Origin: Bacteroidia bacterium
GTDB lineage: Bacteria > Bacteroidota > Bacteroidia > Bacteroidales > UBA12481
Direction of reading: 5' to 3'
DNA: 7,046 nucleotides
Assembly (NCBI GenBank): GCA_026391235.1
Contig: JAPLDV010000569.1
Location: forward strand, 1-7,046
The position numbers and the translations under genes were made by a program. Numbering within the stretch: the stretch's first letter is position 1; every line of letters begins with the position of its first letter. Below the pieces are notes generated by a model. It made no database searches. It saw only the letters and a program-made list of their open reading frames with translations, and was not told the origin of the DNA. Shown here in pieces: positions 1 through 6,866 of this stretch.

Positions 1-1388
1 TATTAGTTTTGATTGTAGCACTTGCGGGCCTTGGAATGGTGGTGGTAAACGCACTGGCCGAGAGTTCATGGGGCACCTTTACCATTGCCATGACCATCCC
101 CATTGCCTTGTTCATGGGGATCTGGATGTTTAAGCTCCGTCCGGGAAAAACGGTGGAAGCCACCATTATGGGGGTGATCCTGTTAACCCTGGCAGTCGTC
201 CTGGGCAAGTACATACCGGATTCTTCCTTTGCATCGTGGTTTACTTTCGACAAGAAAACTCTTACCCTTTTGCTGTGCGGATACGGATTTCTGGCATCTG
301 TGCTACCGGTCTGGCTCCTGCTGACCCCGCGCGATTACCTGAGCTCCATTATGAAGATTACGGTAATCTTCCTGCTGGCTATCGGTGTTGTGATTGTTGC
401 TCCGGATATAAAAATGCCCGGGTTTACGGAATTTGTCAGCGGAGGCGGGCCAATCATACCAGGGAAGCTCTATCCGTATTTATTTATAACCATTGCCTGC
501 GGAGCTATTTCCGGGTTCCATGCCATGATCAGTTCCGGAACCACTCCGAAAATGATCATGAAGGAGTCACATATCAAAACCATCGCGGTGGGATCGATGC
601 TGACCGAAGGCGTGGTAAGTGTTCTGGCTCTGATAGCTGCCACAAGTCTTTTCCCTCTTGATTATTTTCAAATTAATCTTTCGCCCGAAAAATTTCAGGC
701 AGTATTGCCGCAACTTCGTGAGATGGGTTTCACCGAAGGCAATATACAGGAACTGGCAACCCAGGTTGGTGAAAAGATCGCAGGCCGTCCGGGTGGTGCC
801 GTTTCGCTGGGAGTGGGTATGGCTCAGATTTTTTCCGCAATACCCGGCATGAAGCACCTGATGAGCTACTGGTACCATTTTGCCATCATGTTTGAAGCGC
901 TGTTTATACTCACCACGGTCGACGCGGGAACCCGGATTGCGAGATTTGTGCTGCAGGAGGCACTCGGGAAAGTTTATAAACCCTTTGCCAGGACCACCTG
1001 GCTTCCGGGTAACCTGCTTACCAGTGCCGTTATCGTTTTTGGCTGGGGATATTTCATTTATACCGGTACGATATCAACCGTCTGGCCCATGTTCGGAACG
1101 GCAAACCAGCTAATGGCCACCATTGCTTTGGTTGTTGGCACTTCCTATATAATTAACCGCGGCCGGCGAAGATATTCGTGGGTTACCATCCTGCCAATGA
1201 CTTTCGTCGGAATCACAACCCTCTATGCCGGGATTATGAACGTTATTAACATTTATTATCCCCAAATGATCACCCGCGCCACGATGGTTCCGGGGATGAT
1301 CAATTTTATTCTCACCATCGTCATCATTATCTGCCTCTTCGTGATTTTTGGAAACGCCTTGCCGAAATGGTTCAGGAAGGCTATCTAA
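1..1388 (+). CDS. cstA: CstA-family carbon starvation / peptide-pyruvate transporter, C-terminal part (5' truncated by window edge)
   Basis: Integral inner-membrane transporter of the CstA family, whose members take up peptides or pyruvate, typically under carbon limitation. The frame is already open at the first base (codons TTA, GTT, TTG at positions 3, 6 and 9). The TTG at 9 is therefore not a credible start, and the N-terminal part, probably over 100 residues, lies outside the window. Counting from position 9, family signatures are visible: [15 protein letters not shown] (residues 21-35), [19 protein letters not shown] (163-181), [17 protein letters not shown] (259-275) and [21 protein letters not shown] (289-309). 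Many hydrophobic segments of about 20 residues alternate with short loops, as expected for a polytopic protein. It ends at TAA 1386-1388 and overlaps the stop of the convergent gene by 4 bp, leaving no room for a separate terminator. The family call is firm; the substrate cannot be read from sequence. Confidence 0.93.
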   Translation, partial: LVLIVALAGLGMVVVNALAESSWGTFTIAMTIPIALFMGIWMFKLRPGKTVEATIMGVILLTLAVVLGKYIPDSSFASWFTFDKKTLTLLLCGYGFLASVLPVWLLLTPRDYLSSIMKITVIFLLAIGVVIVAPDIKMPGFTEFVSGGGPIIPGKLYPYLFITIACGAISGFHAMISSGTTPKMIMKESHIKTIAVGSMLTEGVVSVLALIAATSLFPLDYFQINLSPEKFQAVLPQLREMGFTEGNIQELATQVGEKIAGRPGGAVSLGVGMAQIFSAIPGMKHLMSYWYHFAIMFEALFILTTVDAGTRIARFVLQEALGKVYKPFARTTWLPGNLLTSAVIVFGWGYFIYTGTISTVWPMFGTANQLMATIALVVGTSYIINRGRRRYSWVTILPMTFVGITTLYAGIMNVINIYYPQMITRATMVPGMINFILTIVIIICLFVIFGNALPKWFRKAI

Positions 1389-2527
1389 AACCGGTACCCT
1401 ATCAACCATTCTATCATCTCGGCTTTACCGAATTTTCGGGCTCGGAGCTGAACTGCGGCAAAAATGTGATCTGTGAAGTAGTATCTGAATCCCAACCGCT
1501 GATAAAAAGCCGGGCCGTTAAATAACAATTCGTTCCTGTACAGACTGAATCCTGCCTCAACGAGGAGAGAGAATCTATTGAAGGGTAGTTCGCACGAAGG
1601 GAAAACACTGAATTCGAGACGCCGGATATCGGGCTTCCGGATCAGATGAGCGCTATCCTCAACATATTCAAATTGAGGCTGTATTAATCCATTATAGCCA
1701 AAGTGAACTCCAGCTCCAAATTTTAACCTGTAATCCAATTTCCTGTGATAAGTAACAAAAATGCCCATGGCATACACCGGAATAGTAGGTGGTTTTTCAT
1801 CGGGTTTTATAGCTACCGGAATATCCGCGTTCCTAAATCCGGTATAACCGGCTAACAACCATTCATTCCCACCTTTGAATTTTTGAATGCGGCCGCGGGG
1901 TTTAATGGGATTATCGGAATAGAGTTCATACCGGAAACCGAACTTCCAGAAATGGTTATTTACCCCCTTGTTAGGCAGGGTCATACCTCCGTTGGAGAAG
2001 TGGGTTAATCCGTATCCGGCCGAAATGTTTACCCTGTGAAATATGCGGGCTTCAGCAGCCAACCCGCCTTCAACCATCCCATTGATGGCTGAACCGATAG
2101 CGATGTTATACGGATTGGTCACAGGATCATATTTGTTCCAATGAAAAGCCAAACCTATTCCATAATCATAATTGAGACTAAACTGCTTAATCCGGAAAAC
2201 CGGACCGGTGAGAAATCCAAAAACGGCCATCGGCTTTCCGAGCTCTTTGAAATTAAAATCTCCCATTACAAACCCAATTCCGTATCTCGGATATGAATAA
2301 ACCTGTTCCCAGAGTTTTGTTCCAATGGTTTGCCGGGCCAACCTCACAGATAATGCCTGATAGCTGTCAACAGTTGCACCAGCAGCATTTTTACCCGATA
2401 AAAATTCGTTGGTTTTATAAACTCCCCCTGCCTGATAGGAAAATTGAATGGAATATCGGCCATCTGAAACCCAGTTTCTGACTGGGGTTAAAGATTGTGA
2501 TTGAAGTGTTATCGGTGCAAGGATCAA
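1385..2527 (-). CDS. PagL-like lipid A 3-O-deacylase / acyloxyacyl hydrolase family outer-membrane beta-barrel protein
   Basis: Probable outer-membrane enzyme that removes an ester-linked acyl chain from lipid A. Numbered from the TTG at 2527 (381 codons with stop), residues 1-12 are the tail of a signal peptide ([11 protein letters not shown]). A barrel follows: [14 protein letters not shown] (72-85), [13 protein letters not shown] (122-134), then the family's active-site-like [18 protein letters not shown] (173-190), with His176 and Ser178 matching the PagL His-x-Ser-Asn motif. The catalytic Glu is less certain: the nearest candidate is Glu201, farther away than in Pseudomonas PagL. The protein is about twice the length of PagL, with a second set of amphipathic strands, and ends in Phe (WLIGYRF), typical of barrel proteins. 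The frame upstream of 2527 gives only E-L-F-L-L-L before a TGA at 2543-2545, with no ATG, so the start is doubtful. Removing one T from a T5 run (2534-2538, read on minus) would join an ATG near 2560 and give [16 protein letters not shown], a good signal peptide. Confidence 0.8.
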   Translation of the reverse strand: MILAPITLQSQSLTPVRNWVSDGRYSIQFSYQAGGVYKTNEFLSGKNAAGATVDSYQALSVRLARQTIGTKLWEQVYSYPRYGIGFVMGDFNFKELGKPMAVFGFLTGPVFRIKQFSLNYDYGIGLAFHWNKYDPVTNPYNIAIGSAINGMVEGGLAAEARIFHRVNISAGYGLTHFSNGGMTLPNKGVNNHFWKFGFRYELYSDNPIKPRGRIQKFKGGNEWLLAGYTGFRNADIPVAIKPDEKPPTIPVYAMGIFVTYHRKLDYRLKFGAGVHFGYNGLIQPQFEYVEDSAHLIRKPDIRRLEFSVFPSCELPFNRFSLLVEAGFSLYRNELLFNGPAFYQRLGFRYYFTDHIFAAVQLRARKFGKAEMIEWLIGYRF

Positions 2528-4428
2528 TAACAGAAAAAGCTCTCAATCTTGGGGGATGCATCAGTTCCGGGCATTTCAGCGTCGACCAGCTCTATTGCAA
2601 TAACCGGATCAATCCTATCGGCGTGGACGGAATTCCCGAGTTCCGGTGGACGGTTGTTTCGGACATGAATGGCGCTGAGGTAACCGGTTATGAGATAAGA
2701 ATGGGAAACAAGAAGACCTTAAGTCTGGAAGATGTTAAGACAATAAGGTTCGATGAAGGAAAAAGGTACGAATGGCAGGTGAGGGTGAAGGATCAGAAGG
2801 GTAAGTTTTCAGCGTGGAGTAAAAAGGCCTGGTTTGTGGCCGGCATACCGGATTCCGGGTGGGCCGCTGCCAAATGGATCGGATATGAACAGCTGCCTGA
2901 TTCACTGATGCTGGTTCCGGGAGTTCATGGATCAGGCGATAATATTGGTAATCTGGCAGTTAAGCGACCGATTGTTCCCTCTTTCCGCAAAACGATTAAC
3001 ATCGGCAAACCCGTTTCCGAAGCCTGGCTTTTTGTATCCGGATTGGGTCAATACACCCTGGCCATGGATGGGAAAGATATGACCGCCGGTTTTATGCGGC
3101 CGGGATGGACCAATTATGCGAAAACCTGTTTCTACAATGCTTACGATATGACCGGCCAGCTTAAGCATGGGCCTCATGAGTTTTTGATCACCGCCGGAAA
3201 CGGGTTCTTTAATATAAACCGTGAACGGTACCGCAAGCTGGTAAATGCCTGGGGAATGCCGATGATGCGGGCTATCCTGGTTGTCAGGTATTCAGATGGA
3301 ACCACCGAAAGGATTCATTCCGATACCAGTTGGGAAACCGCACCATCGGCAATAACTTTCACCTCCATATACGGCGGGGAGGATTACGATGCACGATTAA
3401 TTAATCCTGAATGGAAACCTGCAGTTGAGGTAAAAGGTCCGGGAGGTGCCATGCGATGGGAAGCCGATTTTCCATTGCAGTCCATGGAGACCTTTACTCC
3501 GGCAAAGATTACCGAACTTCCCGACAGCACCTGGGTGTACGATTTCGGCCAGAATGCTTCCGGAATACCTGAGATTAAAGTCAGAGCCACCGCAGGCCAG
3601 ACTATCAGACTTACCCCCGGTGAACTGATCAACGACAACGGGCAGGTCACACAGCAGGCGTCAGGCGGTCCGCACTATTATGAGTATACATCGGATGGGA
3701 TTTCGGAAAAACCCTGGTCGCCCCGTTTTTCCTACTATGGCTTTCGTTATCTCAGCCTTCGTGGCGGAGTTCCGGCCGGTAAACCCAACCCGCGGAGCCT
3801 GCCGGTAGTGGAGAATGTCCTGTTCCATCATACCCGCAACAGCTCACCGGCGGTTGGCTCTTTTAAATGTTCCAATGACCTGTTTAACAAGATATTTACC
3901 CTAATCGACTGGTCGATACGAAGCAATCTGGCCAGTGTAACAACCGATTGCCCGCATCGTGAAAAACTGGGCTGGCTGGAGGTTACACATCTCATGGGAA
4001 ATTCCATCCGATACAATTACGATATCCATAATATGTATGAAAAAATCATCGATGATATGGTTGAATCGCAGCTGGATAACGGTCTGGTGCCGGATATTGC
4101 CCCCGAATTCGTCCCATTTTCCGGGGGCTTCCGCGACTCGCCCGAATGGGGAAGCTCGGCGGTGATCGTTCCCTGGTATGTGTACAATTGGTATGCCGAT
4201 CGTAAACCCATGGAACGCGCCTATCCGATGATGAAAAGGTATGTGGATTATCTCGGATCAAAGGCAAATGGGAGTATTGTTTCGCACGGATTGGGCGACT
4301 GGTGTGATCTGGGACCCGGTTCACCCGGCGAATCGCAGTTGACTCCCAAGGCTCTTACCGCCACAGCTATTTATTATTACGATTTGACCGTACTATCAAC
4401 AGGCATTGCAGGACGCCGGGGCCAGTAA
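2497..4428 (+). pseudogene. GH78 alpha-L-rhamnosidase, N-terminal fragment of a disrupted gene
   Basis: Glycoside hydrolase family 78 enzymes release terminal alpha-L-rhamnose from plant or microbial glycans, usually in the periplasm or at the cell surface. From the GTG at 2497 the fragment shows the N-terminal fibronectin-like region (VDQLYCNNRINPIGVDG, residues 29-45; YEWQVRVKDQKGKFSAWS, 91-108; WAAAKWIGY, 122-130). Next come the rhamnosidase N-domain (about 160-330), the concanavalin-like domain (WVYDFGQNASG, 346-356; FSYYGFRYLSL, 411-421) and the first half of the (alpha/alpha)6 catalytic barrel with TTDCPHREKLGWLEVTHLMG (482-501). By family knowledge Asp484 and Glu489 are active-site acids, Glu489 the likely general acid. 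Homology stops at about Ser634 (YYYDLTVLS, to 4398); the last nine residues and the TAA are an out-of-frame tail. No signal peptide is seen, and the GTG start lies inside the divergent neighbour. An LGGC at residues 18-21 resembles a lipobox but has no hydrophobic stretch before it. Confidence 0.85.
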
Positions 4429-4846
4429 TGTGATATATAAGATGAATTCCCGTGAAGATGTTCCGGGATATGGTTTTCAGCTGAAACGCGGGGCCACCGC
4501 GCTAACGGAATCATGGCCCGCACTACGGTATGTATCCAACAATCACATGATGCTGGGCCACCTGATGGAATGGTTGTACAGTGGCATTGGCGGTATCCGC
4601 CAGGCCGGAGGCTCTGTCGGCTTTCAAAAAATTATTATTGATCCTCAGCCTGTTGGCGACCTTACCTGGGCGGAAGTATCACACCGTTGCATACTTGGTG
4701 AAATTTATTGCCGATGGGAAAAATCAGTAAAGGGATTTACCCTTGATGTCCGTATCCCGGTCGGCGCTACCGCCGATGTTTTCTTTGCTGGCAAACCACT
4801 GGGCATCGTGGGGTCAGGGAACTATACTTTTAGGGGAACGCTTTAG
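4388..4846 (+). pseudogene. GH78 alpha-L-rhamnosidase, C-terminal fragment (frame +1 relative to the upstream fragment)
   Basis: The frame opens after a TGA at 4385-4387 and becomes recognisable at QQALQDAGASNVIYKMN (from 4397), followed by DVPGYGFQLKRGATALTESW. In GH78 this is the late part of the catalytic barrel; the Glu of ALTESW (codon 4508-4510) corresponds to the second catalytic acid. NNHMMLGHLMEWLYSGIGGI and a C-terminal beta-sandwich (WAEVSHRCILGEIYCRW to SGNYTFRGTL) complete the protein, ending at TAG 4844-4846. The helices that should lie between YYYDLTVLS and ALQDAGAS are absent. My estimate from remembered family layout is roughly 90 residues, including the SQTA-type and TAGDVG-type motifs. 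The gene is therefore both internally deleted and frameshifted. No plausible start of its own exists, only an internal TTG at 4406. It is a remnant, or an assembly product, rather than an independent gene. Confidence 0.85.
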
Positions 4847-4995
4847 CTATTCTTGGTTTTTGGTTTTTGGATACTGGACATTATTTGTTATTTGTTATTT
4901 GTTATTTGTTATTTGTTATTTGTTATTTGTTATTTGTTATTCGTTATTTGTTATTTGTTATTTGTTATTTATCAAAGATTTATGGCTATTCTTGG
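4846..4995. repeat. Pair of 11-bp direct repeats (GCTATTCTTGG) flanking the tandem-repeat spacer
   Basis: GCTATTCTTGG occurs at 4846-4856, starting on the last base of the rhamnosidase TAG, and again at 4985-4995, just after the kinase ATG. The copies are exact over 11 bp and differ immediately on both sides. Between them lie 128 bp comprising the doubled GGTTTTT, a short unique stretch (ATACTGGACA) and the TTATTTG array. The layout resembles a target-site duplication or the footprint of a local duplication/slippage event that introduced the AT-rich spacer. No terminal inverted repeats or transposase are present. Confidence 0.8.
4881..4971. repeat. Heptanucleotide tandem repeat (TTATTTG)x13 abutting the kinase start
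   Basis: Thirteen contiguous 7-bp units: eleven exact TTATTTG, one TTATTCG (copy 9, 4937-4943) and a final TTATTTA (4965-4971). The array ends 10 bp before the ATG of the PfkB kinase. Immediately upstream, GGTTTTT is itself doubled (4855-4868), the same period. Because 7 and 3 share no factor, all three forward frames encode the same circular heptapeptide (C-Y-L-L-F-V-I) and contain no stop. Gain or loss of units would change spacing by 7 bp and shift frame, without changing the encoded repeat. Such arrays are prone to slippage; any regulatory role here is inference. Confidence 0.97.
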
Positions 4996-5950
4996 AATGG
5001 GCAACGCCCTCGTAGATGTCCTGATCCGGGTGGAAAAAGATTCTATTCTGGATGAATTGCGGCTTCCTAAGGGGAGCATGCAACTGGTTGATGAAGTCAG
5101 GCTTAAAGAAATTGAAGATCGTGTTGAAGGTTTTGAACGGATTCTGGTATCAGGAGGTTCAGCTGCCAATACGATCCACGGGTTAGCAGGGTTGGGTGTT
5201 AAAACCGGTTTTATCGGATCAGCCGGCAACGACAAATGGGGTGAATTTTATATAGATGACCTTAAACAAAAGGGAATAATACCCATTTTTTATAGGTCTG
5301 ATAAACCGACAGGAAGGGCTATGGCGTTGTTGACTCCCGATTCAGAGCGTACTTTCGGAACTTATCTCGGTGCTGCCATCGAGCTTCGGCCGGAATTCCT
5401 TTCACCTGAATTATTTCAGGGCTGGTCGATTTTTCACATTGAGGGATATCTGGTCCAGAATCATGATTTGATTGAGGCTGCATTATTGTGGGCAAACCAG
5501 GCAGGATGTATAATTTCCCTTGATCTGGCAAGCTATAATGTGGTGGAAGATAATCTGGAATTTCTTAGATCGGTTGTTCCCCGGTATGTTGACATTCTTT
5601 TTGCCAATCAGGAGGAAGCGATGGCTTTTACCGGCAAGGAAGCTGAAGCGGCGGTTGATGAACTTGCTTCGTTTTGCAGGATTGCCATCGTAAAAACCGG
5701 TAAAGACGGGGCCTGGGTTAAATCGGGACCGGAGAAGCATCATGTTAATGGTTTGGAAGCTAACTGTATCGACACCACAGGAGCCGGCGACCTGTTTGCT
5801 GCCGGTTTCCTGTATGGCTGTACTCTGGAATTGCCGCTCAGGAGATGCGGTGAACTGGGCAATATGCTGGCTGCTGCGGTGATTGAAGTTACCGGATCAA
5901 AAATCTCAGAACCTCATTGGCTGAAAATTCGCCGGACTCTTTCATTCTAA
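4982..5950 (+). CDS. PfkB-family carbohydrate/nucleoside kinase, adenosine-kinase-like
   Basis: Cytoplasmic ribokinase-fold kinase that transfers the ATP gamma-phosphate to a sugar or nucleoside hydroxyl. The adenosine kinase-like subgroup makes AMP from adenosine in purine salvage. From ATG 4982 it has 322 residues, normal for the family. Visible signatures: an N-terminal MAILGMGNALVDVLIRV strand; SGGSAANTIHGLAGLG (57-72), the first PfkB signature that contacts substrate; GRAMALLTPDSERTFGTYLGAA (111-132), typical of adenosine-kinase-like members; NQEEA (209-213), the NxxE Mg/phosphate motif; VKTGKDGA (237-244); and DTTGAGDLFAAGF (264-276), with the anion hole and catalytic base Asp270. The ATG at 4982 is preferred because family proteins begin right at this strand. 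The same frame extends upstream to a TTG at 4853, but that adds only the repeat-encoded CYLLFVI leader. No Shine-Dalgarno is seen. Adenosine specificity is inferred; another PfkB substrate is possible. Confidence 0.9.
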   Translation: MAILGMGNALVDVLIRVEKDSILDELRLPKGSMQLVDEVRLKEIEDRVEGFERILVSGGSAANTIHGLAGLGVKTGFIGSAGNDKWGEFYIDDLKQKGIIPIFYRSDKPTGRAMALLTPDSERTFGTYLGAAIELRPEFLSPELFQGWSIFHIEGYLVQNHDLIEAALLWANQAGCIISLDLASYNVVEDNLEFLRSVVPRYVDILFANQEEAMAFTGKEAEAAVDELASFCRIAIVKTGKDGAWVKSGPEKHHVNGLEANCIDTTGAGDLFAAGFLYGCTLELPLRRCGELGNMLAAAVIEVTGSKISEPHWLKIRRTLSF

Positions 5951-6118
5951 CGAAACCACGGGGACTTTGTCGGAGACGAGCCGGAAGCCTGCTCCACCGG
6001 TGCGGAAGTCTGGTTCGCTAAAAGGACTACCCGTGATAAAGGTATTTTGATAGGTTTCAGTTTTAACTTTCGGCTGAATGTGTCGCATATCAAAATTAAA
6101 TCCAATGTAAAGGCCTGA
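5951..6118 (+). other. Intergenic spacer with a possible gene remnant reading in frame after the kinase stop
   Basis: After the kinase TAA the same frame stays open for 55 codons to TGA 6116-6118, without any start codon. Its second half reads DKGILIGFSFNFRLN, resembling the final strand of an outer-membrane barrel protein. This may be a degenerate 3' end of a lost gene or chance. No tRNA-like fold or protein with a start was recognised here. A minus-strand open frame over the same bases has no family signature. Confidence 0.2.
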
Positions 6119-6141
6119 ATTTTAATAAAATTCAGGCCTTT
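6109..6141. terminator. Bidirectional intrinsic terminator between convergent kinase genes
   Basis: A perfect 15-bp inverted repeat: left arm AAAGGCCTGAATTTT (6109-6123), loop AAT (6124-6126), right arm AAAATTCAGGCCTTT (6127-6141), followed by one more T. The GC-rich GGCCTGAA core sits inside A/T ends, so either strand gives a hairpin ending in U's. It lies 158 bp after the plus-strand kinase stop and 35 bp beyond the end of the minus-strand kinase, so it can serve both transcripts. Confidence 0.85.
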
Positions 6142-6176
6142 TGCAAAAGATGGACAAGGAAATAACAAGGAAAAGT

Positions 6177-6791
6177 TCAGAATAGTCCGTGCAGTTGAGC
6201 GTTAATTTTATCGATTACCGTGCTGATGTCTTCCGGGTTTCCGAGGAAGTCCATCGAGTCGGCATCAACAACCAGCAATTTGCCATCGCGGTAAGTTTCA
6301 ACCCAGCTTTCATATCGTTCATTCAGGCGCTTCAGATAGTCCAAACGGATTGAGCTCTCAAATTTGCGTCCTCTTTTCTGGATCTGGTTCACCAGAGTAG
6401 GCACCGAAGCGCGAAGGTAAATGATCAGATCGGGCGGCTGAACGAGGGAGGCCATCAGATTAAACAGCGTGTAATAATTTTCAAAGTCGCGAGTGCTCAT
6501 CAGCCCCATGGAATGCAGGTTAGGAGCAAAAATGTATGCATCCTCATAAATAGTGCGATCCTGGATAACAGTCTTATCAAGTTTGCGGATCTCAAGAATG
6601 TGGTTAAACCGGGTGTTCAGAAAATAGATCTTAAGGTTGAACGACCAGCGCTGCATATCGGCATAAAAATCGTTCAGATAAGGATTGTCATCAACATCCT
6701 CGTAATGCGGTTCCCATAAGTAGTGCTTGCTAAGTATACGGGTAAGAGTCGTTTTGCCCGATCCGATATTGCCCGCTATTGCTATGTGCAT
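6177..6791 (-). CDS. Deoxynucleoside kinase (deoxyadenosine/deoxyguanosine kinase family)
   Basis: Cytoplasmic salvage enzyme phosphorylating a deoxynucleoside to its 5'-monophosphate. The 204-residue protein matches the bacterial dNK family in length and motifs. It starts MHIAIAGNIGSGKTT with Walker A at Gly7-Thr14; then comes the substrate-site region EPHYEDVDDNPYLNDFY (27-43) and QDRTIYED (77-84), with the family's Asp-Arg pair (78-79) and Glu83. LIIYLRASVPTLVNQIQKRGRKFE (122-145) follows, including the arginine-rich LID (Arg140, Arg142), and DYLKRLNERYESWV (151-164). ATG at 6789-6791 puts the P-loop at its usual place next to the N-terminus. No Shine-Dalgarno precedes it. It converges on the adenosine-kinase-like gene. 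Whether it prefers dA, dG or pyrimidines cannot be told from the motifs seen. Confidence 0.94.
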   Translation of the reverse strand: MHIAIAGNIGSGKTTLTRILSKHYLWEPHYEDVDDNPYLNDFYADMQRWSFNLKIYFLNTRFNHILEIRKLDKTVIQDRTIYEDAYIFAPNLHSMGLMSTRDFENYYTLFNLMASLVQPPDLIIYLRASVPTLVNQIQKRGRKFESSIRLDYLKRLNERYESWVETYRDGKLLVVDADSMDFLGNPEDISTVIDKINAQLHGLF

Positions 6792-6819
6792 GGTTGTTAT
6801 TTTCGCATTTAGGTTAATT

Positions 6820-6827
6820 CGAAAGTA
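6820..6827 (-). promoter_or_regulatory. Possible Bacteroidota-type -7 promoter box for the deoxynucleoside kinase
   Basis: On the minus strand TACTTTCG lies 28 bp before the kinase ATG. It differs at one position from the Bacteroides -7 consensus TAnnTTTG and would give a short leader. No convincing TTTG -33 element is seen at the expected distance, so this is only a candidate. The spacer 6792-6866 is A/T-rich and otherwise holds nothing I recognise. Confidence 0.2.
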
Positions 6828-6866
6828 CTACATTTTTTAAATAAGTATGCCGAACCTGATTTTTTT

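Noticed and set aside
567..878. Minus-strand open frame of 103 codons within the CstA gene
   Set aside because: It lies wholly inside a strongly supported CstA coding region and has no recognisable family; it is a shadow frame.
2551..2562. Lipobox-like LGGC in the rhamnosidase N-terminus
   Set aside because: The residues before it (including SITEKALN) are polar and charged, so there is no hydrophobic signal region. Other frames upstream meet stops, so a shifted signal peptide was not found either.
4397..4408. Programmed ribosomal frameshift in the rhamnosidase
   Set aside because: A frameshift alone would not restore the missing barrel helices, and no slippery heptamer or downstream pseudoknot was evident.
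4406..4846. Independent small gene starting at the internal TTG
   Set aside because: The sequence is clearly the C-terminal part of GH78, continuous in homology with the upstream fragment; a stand-alone gene is not supported.
4881..4971. CRISPR-like array
   Set aside because: The units are 7 bp, contiguous and have no spacers; this is a simple tandem repeat.
4853..4981. Membrane-anchor domain as a normal part of the kinase
   Set aside because: The hydrophobic stretch is purely the repeat translated, and the family N-terminus begins at the ATG at 4982. It is kept only as a finding about the repeat.
5947..6168. Minus-strand open frame of 73 codons between the kinases
   Set aside because: It runs across the terminator hairpin, shows no family signature, and overlaps the kinase stop codon.
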